Assembly (NCBI RefSeq): GCF_009363095.1
Contig: NZ_CP045295.1
Span: 3,157,501-3,221,500 of the forward strand
Source: Paenibacillus cellulositrophicus
Lineage (GTDB): Bacteria > Bacillota > Bacilli > Paenibacillales > Paenibacillaceae
Length of the DNA stretch: 64,000 nucleotides
Direction: 5' to 3'
Of the stretch, positions 24,342 to 32,758 are shown in pieces. The position numbers and the translations under genes were made by a program. Each line of letters opens with the position of its first letter. Positions within the stretch are counted from its first letter, which is position 1. The notes beneath the pieces are model-generated. The model was not told where the DNA came from. It did not search any database and saw only the letters and a program-made list of their open reading frames with translations.

Positions 24342-24347
24342 ATAGGT

Positions 24348-24384
24348 ATTATAGTATAAATCTTCCTGATTGAAAACGCTTTTT
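24348..24384 (-). promoter_or_regulatory. Minus-strand promoter with overlapping cre-like site
   Basis: TTTTCA (plus 24371-24376) and TATAAT (plus 24348-24353) are exactly 17 bases apart on the minus strand. TGAAAACGCTTTTT (24371-24384) overlaps the -35 and resembles a CcpA cre site except at its last positions. Confidence 0.55.
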
Positions 24385-24460
24385 TATCCTTTAATTTCAT
24401 TTTATCTCATGCGTACTGTGTATCGTATATCTCTTGTACCTCATATCTCGTCTTACCTTC

Positions 24461-24499
24461 ATGTCCTCATATCCTCATGTCCTCATATCCTCATGTCCT
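24461..24499. repeat. 16-bp tandem repeat, 2.4 copies
   Basis: The unit ATGTCCTCATATCCTC occurs at 24461-24476 and 24477-24492, with ATGTCCT at 24493-24499. It is low-complexity, noncoding, and a likely site of slippage. Confidence 0.85.
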
Positions 24500-24589
24500 A
24501 GATTCTACAAGTTTCTCATTACATGTTTCTTCATTAACATGATTACCAAGCCATTCCCGTTTCTCCGCCAATTATTTTTAAATTGGGTA

Positions 24590-24624
24590 TTGCAAAAACT
24601 AACGTCATTAGTTATTATACTAAT
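24590..24624 (+). promoter_or_regulatory. Promoter and operator of the MBL/TetR operon
   Basis: TTGCAA (24590-24595) and TATTAT (24613-24618) are 17 bases apart. The -10 lies exactly at the centre of the palindrome ATTAGT-TATTAT-ACTAAT (24607-24624), with another TTAGT just after. This is a likely operator for the TetR-type regulator encoded as the second gene. Confidence 0.65.
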
Positions 24625-24651
24625 ATGATTAGTTTTGAGGAGGAGTTATCC

Positions 24652-25377
24652 ATGAAAATGACGACCGTTCAGCAAGTAACCCAGGTTGCTTTTATGCCCC
24701 GCTTGTTTCCCATTAATGTGTATCTCGTTGAAGAAGAAGACGGGTTGACCCTAATCGATGCCGGCATGCCTTTTAGCATAAAAGGCATCCAGCAAGCCGC
24801 CGCCCGCCTAGGCAAACCGATCGTAAGGATCGTTCTGACGCATGCGCATGGCGACCATATCGGGGCATTCGACCTGCTGAAGGCGGCTCTTCCTCAAGTG
24901 ACGACTTATATTTCCCGCCGCGACAGCCGCCTCCTTGCAGGCAGCAAGGAGCTCGAGCCCGGCGAGCCGCAGGAGCAGGTCCGCGGAGACATCCCCGCCC
25001 CGGGCAAGGTCACCACGAAGCCTGACGTGCTGCTGGAAGACGGAGACCGCATCGGGTCGCTGCTGGCCGTCGCCTCCCCCGGGCACACGCCGGGACATAT
25101 GGCGTTCTACGACACGCGCAGCGGCGTCCTCATCGCGGGCGACGCCTTTCAGACCCGCGCTGCCCTGGCCGTATCCGGCCATATGCAGCCGCTGTTCCCT
25201 TTCCCGGCGATGGCCACCTGGAGCAAGGCGACCTCCATCGCCAGCGCCAAACGACTCGCCGGTTTGAATCCAACCTGGCTGGCGGTCGGCCACGGCAAAA
25301 TGATTCCGCAGCCGACCGATAAGATGGCTGTCGCCATTTCCCGGGCCGAGGAGGCCCTGAAGAAGGGGGCGGTCTAA
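24652..25377 (+). CDS. MBL-fold metallo-hydrolase
   Basis: The 241-residue protein shows the MBL-fold metal motifs THAHGDHIG (about residue 63; HxHxDH), SPGHTPGHMAFYD (about 145), LIAGDAFQ (about 165), and VGHGKMI near the C-terminus. The protein starts MKMTTVQQVTQVAF at 24652 after GAGGAGGAG; the frame is open further upstream across the operator, so the later start is preferred. It is the first gene of a two-gene operon with a TetR-type regulator, overlapping it by one base (TAATG). Substrate unknown; a detoxification or quorum-related lactonase or glyoxalase-like role is possible. Confidence 0.88.
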   Translation: MKMTTVQQVTQVAFMPRLFPINVYLVEEEDGLTLIDAGMPFSIKGIQQAAARLGKPIVRIVLTHAHGDHIGAFDLLKAALPQVTTYISRRDSRLLAGSKELEPGEPQEQVRGDIPAPGKVTTKPDVLLEDGDRIGSLLAVASPGHTPGHMAFYDTRSGVLIAGDAFQTRAALAVSGHMQPLFPFPAMATWSKATSIASAKRLAGLNPTWLAVGHGKMIPQPTDKMAVAISRAEEALKKGAV

Positions 25378-25943
25378 TGGTGCGCCGCATGGGGCTTGAC
25401 CGCGAAACCCTGCTGGTTGCTGCGGCCGAACTGGCCGATGAAGCCGGATTGGATAACCTGACGCTGTCCGCTTTGGCCCAGAAGCTCGGCGTCCGTTCCC
25501 CTTCCCTGTACAACCATGTGAACGGACTGCCGGACCTGCGCAGCGCGCTTGCCGCTTACTGCATACAGCATCTCGTCGATTTGATGCGCGACGCGGTCAT
25601 CGGCAAATCGGGCGAGGAAGCGATTCTGAGCTTGAGCACAAGCTATTTGACATTTGCCCGCCAGCGCCCCGGCCTCTATGAGGCCTTTTACAAAATCGAG
25701 GCGTCGGATTCCCCGGAAACCGCAAAGCTGGGTGAGCAGCTGTTGAGCATCTTTATCCGGGTTCTCGAACCCTACGGTCTCGGGGAACAGAACACATTGC
25801 ATACGATCCGCGGTCTGCGGAGCCTCCTGCACGGCTTCGCCTCCCTGGAACAGAACAATGGCTTTCAGATGAAGCTGGATTTTGACGAGAGCCTGCATTT
25901 TGTTATGAAAGCCTTTCTGAAAGGACTGGAATCCGGCGCATAA
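25377..25943 (+). CDS. TetR/AcrR family regulator with WHG domain
   Basis: The 188-residue protein has an N-terminal helix-turn-helix (LTLSALAQKLGVRSPSLYNH, residues 27-46) and a C-terminal TetR_C_33/WHG-type ligand domain (RPGLYEAFYKIEAS, then IRGLRSLLHGFASLE). It overlaps the metallo-hydrolase stop by one base. The palindrome over the shared promoter suggests it represses its own operon and is released by a compound that the hydrolase may act on. Confidence 0.9.
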   Translation: MVRRMGLDRETLLVAAAELADEAGLDNLTLSALAQKLGVRSPSLYNHVNGLPDLRSALAAYCIQHLVDLMRDAVIGKSGEEAILSLSTSYLTFARQRPGLYEAFYKIEASDSPETAKLGEQLLSIFIRVLEPYGLGEQNTLHTIRGLRSLLHGFASLEQNNGFQMKLDFDESLHFVMKAFLKGLESGA

Positions 25944-26067
25944 CCGCCCGGCAGGCTTGCCCTCAAGGCCCGGTAAAGATGTCATATGACGTTCAAGTTT
26001 ACTTCTCTATTTGTGTGATATACTATTAGATGTGATAAATTATATTGACAAGAGGGGAGTCCTTGAC

Positions 26068-26586
26068 GTGCCTCATATCAGTCCCTTGTATTTGCAAATT
26101 GGAACGACCGTGGGGACGTTGGTTTTGGCCCTGATGACCATATTCATCCGTCTCAAGGCGAGCCACAGACCCGTTACGATAAAGAAAATACTAATTCCGC
26201 CGATGGGCATGGCGACCGGTTTTCTGATGTTCGTCGCCCCGGCTGTGAGAATCCCGCTGTGGTGGGCGCTCATCGCCTTTTTAGTCGGCTGGTTCCTGTT
26301 CTCCTATCCGCTGATACGCAGCACCAAATTTGAAGTAAGCGGAGGACAGGTCTTTGCACAGCGCTCCAAGAGCTTTATCATTATTCTCTTCGCCCTGCTG
26401 GCTGTCCGCATGCTGCTGCACCAGGTGATTGAGGAATATGTATCGATTCCGCAGACCGGCGCCCTGTTCTTCATTCTGGCCTTTGGCATGATCCTCCGCT
26501 GGCGGATTTTCATGCTGAGACAGTACCGGAAGTATGCGCCCGCTGCCGTAGATCCGGTATCCGATCCCTTAAATCCGGCGGAATGA
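26068..26586 (+). CDS. ccdC: CcdC-like membrane protein
   Basis: The 172-residue protein has five hydrophobic segments and fits CcdC/DUF1453: FIRLKASHRPVTIKKILIPP (about residues 30-49), FVAPAVRIPLWWALIAF and TGALFFILAFGMILRWRIFML. CcdC was first found next to CcdA in cytochrome c maturation loci, but its role is not essential and remains unclear. The GTG at 26068 is chosen because AGAGGGGAG lies 8 bases upstream; the frame is also open to an ATG at 26011 without a site. No ccdA or ccdB is nearby. Confidence 0.8.
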   Translation: MPHISPLYLQIGTTVGTLVLALMTIFIRLKASHRPVTIKKILIPPMGMATGFLMFVAPAVRIPLWWALIAFLVGWFLFSYPLIRSTKFEVSGGQVFAQRSKSFIIILFALLAVRMLLHQVIEEYVSIPQTGALFFILAFGMILRWRIFMLRQYRKYAPAAVDPVSDPLNPAE

Positions 26587-26651
26587 TCCCATGATCGATA
26601 CTAAGCCAAATAACGTCTTCCACGCAGGGTTTCCTGCCCGGGGCAAACGAT

Positions 26652-26686
26652 AAGCCAATTTCCTTGATAAGGAGATTGGCTTTTTT
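26652..26686 (+). terminator. Terminator after ccdC
   Basis: AAGCCAATTTCC and GGAGATTGGCTT form a stem with a TTTTTT tail. From here to 26900 no gene is supported. Confidence 0.85.
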
Positions 26687-26896
26687 GATATCAGAAGATT
26701 TCCTCAAAAAATAAACCCGCCAATGCATAGCGCCAGGCCGTTTGGAAAATGCTTAAAACGAATGAAATAAGCGGGTCCGCTGCGCTGGACGCCCGGCCTG
26801 CAAGCTCTTTTCCAATCGATGGCGGCGATACCATGTATATTTTTTCACATTTCTTTCGTAAAGTGGTCCTTTTTACGATCATTTATGTTAACATTA

Positions 26897-26990
26897 GGAG
26901 GACGATAGTGACTAGGCCTTTTCGGACGGAAAAGGTCTTGTGGCTTGTAGATACTCCTTCGAAGGGAGTCTATGAGCTCCTTTTCATTAT
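26897..26990 (+). promoter_or_regulatory. Structured leader of the yjlC-ndh operon with a spare binding site
   Basis: AGGAGG at 26897-26902 is followed 5 bases later by GTG at 26908, in frame with yjlC for 42 codons. The same stretch holds hairpins CCTTTTC/GAAAAGG (26917-26935) and CTCC/GGAG (26954-26968). An alternative weak one, GGAG/CTCC, runs into TTTT (26965-26984). It could be a translated leader or a regulatory structure. Confidence 0.35.
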
Positions 26991-27033
26991 AAAAATACTT
27001 AAGCACAACTGCTTACGCAAAGGAGAAATGGAC

Positions 27034-27465
27034 ATGTCAGAAGCAATTTCTGAACAAGAGACACAAAACGTGTCTGTCGGCAAGGAACAAAACGACGTGC
27101 TGGACCAGCTGCTCAAACCTGAGGTGCAGGAATCCCTTACGATTCTGGTCGACCAGCTTCCAAAGCTGACTGAGCTTGTGAATCTATTGACAAAGTCTTA
27201 TGACTTCGCTCAAACCGTCGCTACCGACAAAGTGCTGAAGAGCGACACCGTCGGCGCGATCACCGAAATTGTGGAGCCTGTGAAGCATTCGGTGAAGAAC
27301 ATCGCCGCTAATGTCATCGAAGCGAAAGACCGCGCTGAAGACAGCAACGAAGTGATCGGTCTTTTTGGTCTGCTTAAAATGCTGAAGGATCCGCAAGCTC
27401 AAAAAATCTTCCGGTTCCTGAACGCTTACCTTCAAATCTCTGCGGAAAAAGCAAAACAACAATAA
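27034..27465 (+). CDS. yjlC: DUF1641 family protein (YjlC-like)
   Basis: The 143-residue protein contains the DUF1641 pattern: LVDQLPKLTELVNLLTKSYD mid-protein and VIGLFGLLKMLKDPQAQKIF near the end (GLFGLLKxLKDP). In B. subtilis yjlC precedes ndh in a Rex-controlled operon, and here it lies 39 bases before ndh. The start at 27034 has AAAGGAG 8 bases upstream; the ATG at 27028 is too close to it. The frame remains open for nearly 100 codons upstream, with a second strong AGGAGG before a GTG at 26908, so an N-terminally extended form cannot be excluded. Confidence 0.88.
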   Translation: MSEAISEQETQNVSVGKEQNDVLDQLLKPEVQESLTILVDQLPKLTELVNLLTKSYDFAQTVATDKVLKSDTVGAITEIVEPVKHSVKNIAANVIEAKDRAEDSNEVIGLFGLLKMLKDPQAQKIFRFLNAYLQISAEKAKQQ

Positions 27466-27504
27466 TCTTTTATACATCTAACCAGTAAGGACGGAGGAAA
27501 AACC

Positions 27505-28683
27505 ATGTCAAAACATATTGTCATTTTGGGTGCCGGTTACGGCGGCTTGCTTGCCGCTCTGACCGTACGCAAATATATGAACAAAGATCAAGCACGGGTT
27601 ACGGTCGTGAACCAATACCCTACGCACCAAATCATTACCGAGCTGCACCGTCTGGCTGCAGGCAGCATTGCTGAGAAAGCGATCGCTATGCCGCTCGAAA
27701 AACTGTTCAAGGGCAAAGAAGTCGACCTGAAGATCGCAACGGTCAACTCTTTCTCCGTAGACAGCAAAGAAATCAAACTTTCCGACGGTTCCAGCCTGTC
27801 TTACGACGCTTTGGTTGTCGCACTCGGAAGTAAAACGGCTTACTTCGGCATTCCAGGGCTCGAGCAGTACAGCTTCGTGCTGAAGTCTGCTGAAGACGCG
27901 CTGAACATTCATAAGCACATCGAAGACCGCATTCGCGAATACTCCAAAACCAAAAACGAAGCTGACGCAACGATTCTCATCGGCGGCGGCGGCTTGACCG
28001 GCGTTGAGCTTGTCGGCGAAATCGCTGATATCATGCCTGGTCTGGCTAAAAAATACGGCGTAAATCCAGCCGAAGTGAAGCTGCTTCTGGTTGAAGCCGG
28101 CCCTAAAATCCTGCCTGTGCTGCCTGATCACCTCATCGAGCGCGCGCAAAGCAGTCTGGAAAAACGCGGCGTAACCTTCCTGACAGGATTGCCTGTAACA
28201 AACGTGGAAGGCAACGTGGTTGACCTGAAAGACGGTCAAAAGATCGTAACCAACACCTTCGTATGGACAGGCGGCGTGCAAGGCAACCCGCTCGTAGGCG
28301 AATCCGGCCTCGAAGTAAACCGCGGACGCGCTACCGTCAACGAATTCCTGCAGTCCACTTCCCATCCGGACGTGTTTGTGGCTGGGGACAGCGCCGTTGT
28401 ATTTGATCCAAGCGGACGTCCACAACCGCCAACCGCGCAAATCGCTTGGCAAATGGGCGAGCTGATCGGTTACAACCTGTATGCCCTGCTCGAAAACCAT
28501 GCGTTCGAAACATTTGCTCCGGTGAACTCCGGTACGCTTGCAAGCCTTGGCCGTAAAGATGCCGTGGCTACCATCGGCGAAAGCAACACGTCCCTCAAAG
28601 GTCTGCCTGCATCCCTGATGAAGGAAGCAAGTAACATCCGTTACCTGTCCCACATCAAAGCTCTCTACACGTTGGCTTACTAA
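27505..28683 (+). CDS. ndh: Type II NADH:quinone dehydrogenase
   Basis: A single-subunit flavoprotein that passes electrons from NADH to menaquinone at the membrane surface without pumping protons. The 392-residue protein has the FAD motif GAGYGGLLAALTV (residues 8-20), the NAD motif GGGGLTGVELVGEIAD (about 155-170), and the second FAD segment VFVAGDSAV with QPPTAQIAWQMGE (about 290-318). GGAGG precedes the ATG. It forms an operon with yjlC. A perfect Rex site was not seen upstream. Confidence 0.95.
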   Translation: MSKHIVILGAGYGGLLAALTVRKYMNKDQARVTVVNQYPTHQIITELHRLAAGSIAEKAIAMPLEKLFKGKEVDLKIATVNSFSVDSKEIKLSDGSSLSYDALVVALGSKTAYFGIPGLEQYSFVLKSAEDALNIHKHIEDRIREYSKTKNEADATILIGGGGLTGVELVGEIADIMPGLAKKYGVNPAEVKLLLVEAGPKILPVLPDHLIERAQSSLEKRGVTFLTGLPVTNVEGNVVDLKDGQKIVTNTFVWTGGVQGNPLVGESGLEVNRGRATVNEFLQSTSHPDVFVAGDSAVVFDPSGRPQPPTAQIAWQMGELIGYNLYALLENHAFETFAPVNSGTLASLGRKDAVATIGESNTSLKGLPASLMKEASNIRYLSHIKALYTLAY

Positions 28684-28715
28684 TCTGTAAACCATCGTTT
28701 GACGCATTAAACCAA

Positions 28716-28761
28716 ACAGCCCTCTTTCCAAGGCATTTGCCATGGAAGAGGGCTGTTTTTT
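28716..28761 (+). terminator. Terminator after ndh
   Basis: ACAGCCCTCTT and AAGAGGGCTGT are perfect arms with further pairing (TCC/GGA) inside and a TTTTTT tail. Confidence 0.9.
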
Positions 28762-28779
28762 GTTGGGATTGGTGCCCGC

Positions 28780-30654
28780 TCACCTGCCGTTCAGCGCATG
28801 CCGGAGATCGGCGAGCTCCTGCCCGATATCCGGCACCAGCGGCAGCTCCAGCCCGTCGGTTCCCTCTGGCCCCTCTTCCGTCTCCCGCCGCTGCTCTGCG
28901 GACTGGGCCATTTTCTCGAGATGGAGCAGCACCGCTCCCAGCTCCTGGTCGGGCAGAACGGGCCGGAGGGCGCTCAGCGCGTAGGAGTTCAGCACGTACC
29001 CGAACTGATCCAGCGACCAGATGACGGGCAGCAGCTTTTCCAGCTCCTCCTCGCTGCGCGGAATCTCGCCGAGCGCGGTCTGGTACACCGTCCTCAGATT
29101 GGACAGGTGCCGCCGCATGGAGCGCTGCTGGAGGATGAGGCTCAGCTTCGCTGTGGCACTCGCAGGCTGCCGAATGAACAGCAGCGCCAGAAACTGCGCC
29201 TGGCTGCGGATCGTCCGGCCGAGAAGGTACGGAATCCGGCTGGAAGCCGAGCGGCTGCCGACCAGCAGCACGCCGATCAGGCCGATGACGCTGCCGACGA
29301 GCACGTCGGTCAGCCTGGCGCCGGCAAAGTAGCCGAAGTTATGTATCCGGGTATTGGTCTCCGCCATCAGCAGCGCGTTGGGCGTGATGAACAGCATGGC
29401 CAGGGCGTAGTTACGCACGATCAGCAGTTCCGTAAAAAAGGTGAACAGCATGATCGCTATGGATACGACGAAGTCCTCCGGGTGGGTCCACAATATCGCG
29501 CTCGCGATGAGGATGCCGAGTATCGTTCCGAGGGATCGCTGAATCGCCCGGTGAAAGGTCGCGATAACGGTGGCGCCGAGCATCACCGAAGCACAGGAGA
29601 GCGGCACCCAGTAGGACCGGTTCAGCTGAAACGCATACGCGGCAGCGGCAGCCACCATCAAAATGACACCGAACCGGATCGCCTGCAGAAATACGATCGA
29701 GTCCTTATCCAAATTGCCCTCTAGGATGCTCCACACCGGCGTGCGGGTCAGCTTGCGGCGGTCCTGCTCCCCCTCGGGTTCCGCATCGCTAAAAATAGCA
29801 TCCAGCTGCCCAACAAGGTTCCTCAGATCCCGGATGCGGGGATCCGGGCCGTCCGGCAGCGGCGTTTGAACCCATGCATCCGGCTGCCCGCACGCTTCCC
29901 CTGCCCTTCTGACCGCGGCGCTGAGCTCAGGCGGCAGCTTCTCCCCCACGGCCAACGGAATTTTGTCCGTAATCAGATAAATGTGGTGCGCAAGCGAGTA
30001 CATCCGCGACAACCGGCGCGGTGTTGCGTCGCTTCGCCGATCGAACCCGCCTGTCGCGAGTGTGGTTTCCGCGCTGTACATGGACAGCAGCGTTTGATGC
30101 CGGGCCCGGCTGTATTCCCGGGTACCCGCACCATCCAATAGGGAGCCCAGGTCGAGATACAGCTGGCGGACGGCGCCGATTTCGGGACCGTGCGGCCGAA
30201 GCAGCCAGCCGGCCATGGCAAAGCACCAGGCCAGCATTCCGCCTAGAAACACCAAGCCGCCGCGGAGGAACGCCTGGGAAGGATCGGGCGGCATCCCCGT
30301 GGCCAGCGTGAAGCTGAGCACGAAGAATAACGCCCCCGGACCTTTAAACTTCAGCACGCCGAACAGGTAGGACGCCGCTGCCCCGATGCAGCCCAGAACA
30401 AAGGCGGCAAGGAGCGGGTAAGGAGCCAGCAGCGTTCCAGCTGCCACAGAGAACGTCAGGCCCAGGGCGGCAAACAGAATTTTTTTAGCCCTTAACGCAT
30501 ACGGCTCGCTCGCCACGTATAGATAGGCGAATCCGCCTGTTCCTGCCAGCATCCCGTACGAAAATTGGCCAAGCCAAAATCCGATCAGGGATGGCAGGCC
30601 AATGCACAAGCCGGCGCATAAAGCCCGGTTCCACGGGAGCGCAACCTTCTTCAC
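28780..30654 (-). CDS. FUSC family membrane protein (YccS-like putative exporter)
   Basis: The 624-residue protein has two membrane blocks (about residues 8-155 and 325-445), each with five to six helices, separated by a soluble region. The second block carries the FUSC signature WVPLSCASVMLGATVIATFH, then AIQRSLGTILGILIAS. Members include aromatic acid and fusaric acid efflux proteins, with unknown substrate here. The only in-frame start is GTG at 30654; its binding site is poor (TTTGAG). A strong GGAAGGAGGG further upstream has no matching start in this frame, so the N-terminus is uncertain. Confidence 0.85.
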   Translation of the reverse strand: MKKVALPWNRALCAGLCIGLPSLIGFWLGQFSYGMLAGTGGFAYLYVASEPYALRAKKILFAALGLTFSVAAGTLLAPYPLLAAFVLGCIGAAASYLFGVLKFKGPGALFFVLSFTLATGMPPDPSQAFLRGGLVFLGGMLAWCFAMAGWLLRPHGPEIGAVRQLYLDLGSLLDGAGTREYSRARHQTLLSMYSAETTLATGGFDRRSDATPRRLSRMYSLAHHIYLITDKIPLAVGEKLPPELSAAVRRAGEACGQPDAWVQTPLPDGPDPRIRDLRNLVGQLDAIFSDAEPEGEQDRRKLTRTPVWSILEGNLDKDSIVFLQAIRFGVILMVAAAAAYAFQLNRSYWVPLSCASVMLGATVIATFHRAIQRSLGTILGILIASAILWTHPEDFVVSIAIMLFTFFTELLIVRNYALAMLFITPNALLMAETNTRIHNFGYFAGARLTDVLVGSVIGLIGVLLVGSRSASSRIPYLLGRTIRSQAQFLALLFIRQPASATAKLSLILQQRSMRRHLSNLRTVYQTALGEIPRSEEELEKLLPVIWSLDQFGYVLNSYALSALRPVLPDQELGAVLLHLEKMAQSAEQRRETEEGPEGTDGLELPLVPDIGQELADLRHALNGR

Positions 30655-31029
30655 CTCAAAGGCTTGTTTGAGGGTACGCGATAAAAACCGGTGCTGCTTT
30701 TTCGTTACCCCAACTTGGATCCCTCCTTCCCCACCTGATCATGCCAAAAGAGCAGCCCTACACTTGTAAGGCCGCTCCCGGTTTACCATGTACTATATTT
30801 ATTGCCAACCGTAATCCGCAATATGCTGAGAACGGCTTGTATCGCCGCACACTTTTGATGTCTTCTCCCATTGATCAGGGTACGAAAAAAAAGGACGCCC
30901 TGCGACCGAAACCTTCCACTCCGCGTGAGGAGCGAATAGCCCAAGCCCGATTTTCCATAAAATAATATGATTCCACGATTCAAAGTGCCGCTTCAAAATT
31001 ACCCCAGGGCACAGGGCAGGAGGAAAGGA
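30655..31029. other. Intergenic region between the FUSC gene and a small plus-strand gene
   Basis: A stem GAGC-GCC-TAC/GTA-GGC-GCTC (30750-30777) is followed on the minus strand by TTTT and looks like a weak terminator, but no minus-strand gene upstream of it is convincing. No other feature is supported. Confidence 0.35.
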
Positions 31030-31302
31030 ATGAAGAAGGACCTAGGGCGCCCCAGGCGGCGTTCCGAGTTTACGGTTTGGGTCGTGTCCCGATCCGATGT
31101 GTTTACGTTTGTGGTCTACGAAATTATTCTCAGCTCTGCGGTGTATGCCGGCCTCAAGCGGGCCAACGGGCATGAGCTGATCGCCATACTGGGAAGTTCG
31201 GTCAGCACGACCATGTGTAAAAGGTGGGTTCGCCTGGATGCGCTGGCCTGGTGGAGGCGCGGGCGGGAGCTCCATATTGTTCCCTGGCCAAATCGCCCTT
31301 AG
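31030..31302 (+). CDS. Hypothetical protein, 90 aa
   Basis: ATG at 31030 follows AGGAGG by 6 bases. The product has a basic start (MKKDLGRPRRRSEF), a central weakly hydrophobic part (VFTFVVYEIILSSAVYAGL) and an Arg/Trp-rich end (WWRRGRELHIVPWPNRP). No family is recognised. It lies 45 bases before the lactate dehydrogenase-like gene on the same strand and may be co-transcribed. Its validity rests mainly on the binding site. Confidence 0.55.
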   Translation: MKKDLGRPRRRSEFTVWVVSRSDVFTFVVYEIILSSAVYAGLKRANGHELIAILGSSVSTTMCKRWVRLDALAWWRRGRELHIVPWPNRP

Positions 31303-31347
31303 GGTAATTTAAAAGAATTCTAGCTCACGGAGAAGAAGGTGGCGGAA

Positions 31348-32301
31348 ATGAAAAGAAGAAAGCGCAGGGTCGCCATCGTCGGCTCGGGCATGGTCGGTGC
31401 AACTGCAGCCTATTCCATGATCAACCAATCGATCTGCGACGAGATCATGATGGTCGACCGCACTTATGACCGCGCGCTGGCACAGGCGCTCGACTTGTCG
31501 CACTGCATTGATTTTACGCATACGCGCACTTCGGTTTACGCTGGAACATACGCGGACTGTTCGGATATGGACGTCGTAATATTGACGGCAGGAGCTAATC
31601 CGAAGCCGGGCCAGACCCGGCTGGATGTGCTTGAAGAGGCGGTACTTATCACCCGGCAGATCGTTACGCCGATTTTGAAGAGCAGCTTTGAGGGCATATT
31701 CATCACCGCGGCCAATCCGGTCGATATCGTCACCTATCTGATCCGGCAGTTGTCGGGCTTTCCACGGCACCGGGTTATCGGCACCGGAACGTCCATCGAC
31801 TCTTCGCGCCTCAAAACGCTGCTGTCGGACATCTTTTCGATCGATCCCCGCAGTGTTCACGGGTATGCTCTGGGTGAACACGGCGAGTCCCAGTTCGTCG
31901 CCTGGTCGCATGTCACGATTGGCGGCAAACCGGTTCTGGACATTCTCTCACAACACAAGGAGCGCTTTAAGCACGTGGACCTGACGGACATCGCCCGAAA
32001 AACGAAGGACGCCGGCTGGGAGATCTACACTCGCAAAGGATCTACTCATTTTGGCATCGGTAGTGCCATTGCCCACATCACCCGCTCGGTGCTGAACGAT
32101 GAGCATAAAATAATCGCCGTGTCAGCCATCCTCGAGGGAGAATACGGCGAACACGGCGTGTGTACCGGCGTCCCGGCGATTATTCACAGCGACGGGATCC
32201 AAGAAATTATCGAGCTGAATCTGAATGAAGATGAGCGCGGGCTGTTTGCCGCGTCCTGTGGCGTCATCCGCAGCAATTTGGATAAGCTGAATCTGGTCTA
32301 G
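31348..32301 (+). CDS. L-lactate dehydrogenase family protein, altered specificity loop
   Basis: The 317-residue protein belongs to the LDH/MDH family: NAD site VGSGMVGA (residues 11-18), acceptor loop [14 protein letters not shown] (81-94), [12 protein letters not shown] (145-156) and catalytic His in GEHGES (His178). In bacterial LDHs the loop usually reads AGANQKPGETRLDL; here the specificity Gln is Pro85 and the following Glu is Gln89. Pyruvate may not be the preferred substrate, and another 2-oxoacid is possible. ATG at 31348 follows AAGGTGG; a GTG three codons earlier is an alternative. Confidence 0.85.
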   Translation: MKRRKRRVAIVGSGMVGATAAYSMINQSICDEIMMVDRTYDRALAQALDLSHCIDFTHTRTSVYAGTYADCSDMDVVILTAGANPKPGQTRLDVLEEAVLITRQIVTPILKSSFEGIFITAANPVDIVTYLIRQLSGFPRHRVIGTGTSIDSSRLKTLLSDIFSIDPRSVHGYALGEHGESQFVAWSHVTIGGKPVLDILSQHKERFKHVDLTDIARKTKDAGWEIYTRKGSTHFGIGSAIAHITRSVLNDEHKIIAVSAILEGEYGEHGVCTGVPAIIHSDGIQEIIELNLNEDERGLFAASCGVIRSNLDKLNLV

Positions 32302-32305
32302 CCGG

Positions 32306-32758
32306 CTACATCCACCGGATAAAAAATCTCTGTTCCACGGGGATGGTATGCTCCTCCGCCCATTGGAGAAGCTCTGGCTCGCCAGCGGGCTGACGGGGCT
32401 GCAGGACAAAGCACAGCTTCATCGGCACGATCCGCCGCTGCTTCAGCTTGATTCCATACCAGCGCTCGTTGATCCACACGCCCTGAATGTCCGCAGCGGA
32501 TACTTCCTTGCCTTCCAGAACAAGCTTTCCCGGTTCGAGCAGCAGTGACTTGGGTTTGCCTGCTGAGCGAAAGAGTGCAACCGTAATGGCCCCGGCAATA
32601 AATAGAAGCAGCAATATATTCATGACGTAAATACTTATTTTAAAATTGTCATTCAACGAATTAACAATTAACATTTGAATCGTAATGGCTAGAATCACAA
32701 CCATGCTGATCAAAAATTTTGCCCGCAGCGGATATTTAATGGCAAGCTGGGAACGCAT
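32306..32758 (-). CDS. Two-helix membrane protein with soluble C-terminal domain
   Basis: The 150-residue protein has two helices (about residues 14-32 and 42-62), then a domain of about 80 residues starting LLLEPGKLVLEGKEVSAADIQ, which resembles small PH-like beta folds in membrane proteins. The family is not certain. GGAAAGGGGGC precedes the ATG. It diverges from another small membrane-protein gene, and the two binding-site regions are perfect inverted copies. It converges on the lactate dehydrogenase-like gene with four bases between stops. Confidence 0.7.
   Translation of the reverse strand: MRSQLAIKYPLRAKFLISMVVILAITIQMLIVNSLNDNFKISIYVMNILLLLFIAGAITVALFRSAGKPKSLLLEPGKLVLEGKEVSAADIQGVWINERWYGIKLKQRRIVPMKLCFVLQPRQPAGEPELLQWAEEHTIPVEQRFFIRWM

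Noticed and set aside
24461-24499. Short tandem repeat considered as a CRISPR-like array
   Set aside because: Units are directly adjacent without spacers and only 2.4 copies exist; it is a simple tandem repeat.
26691-26882. 63-codon minus-strand frame ending FQTAWRYALAGLFFEEIF
   Set aside because: Somewhat protein-like end, but no ribosome binding site at either possible ATG and no homologue recalled.
26820-26900. Rex operator before yjlC-ndh
   Set aside because: Expected from B. subtilis, but no TTGTGAA-N4-TTCACAA-like dyad could be found in the upstream region.
30783-30983. 66-codon minus-strand frame before the small plus-strand gene
   Set aside because: No binding site, unusual composition, and no family. 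A weak hairpin to its left could be its terminator but is not enough.
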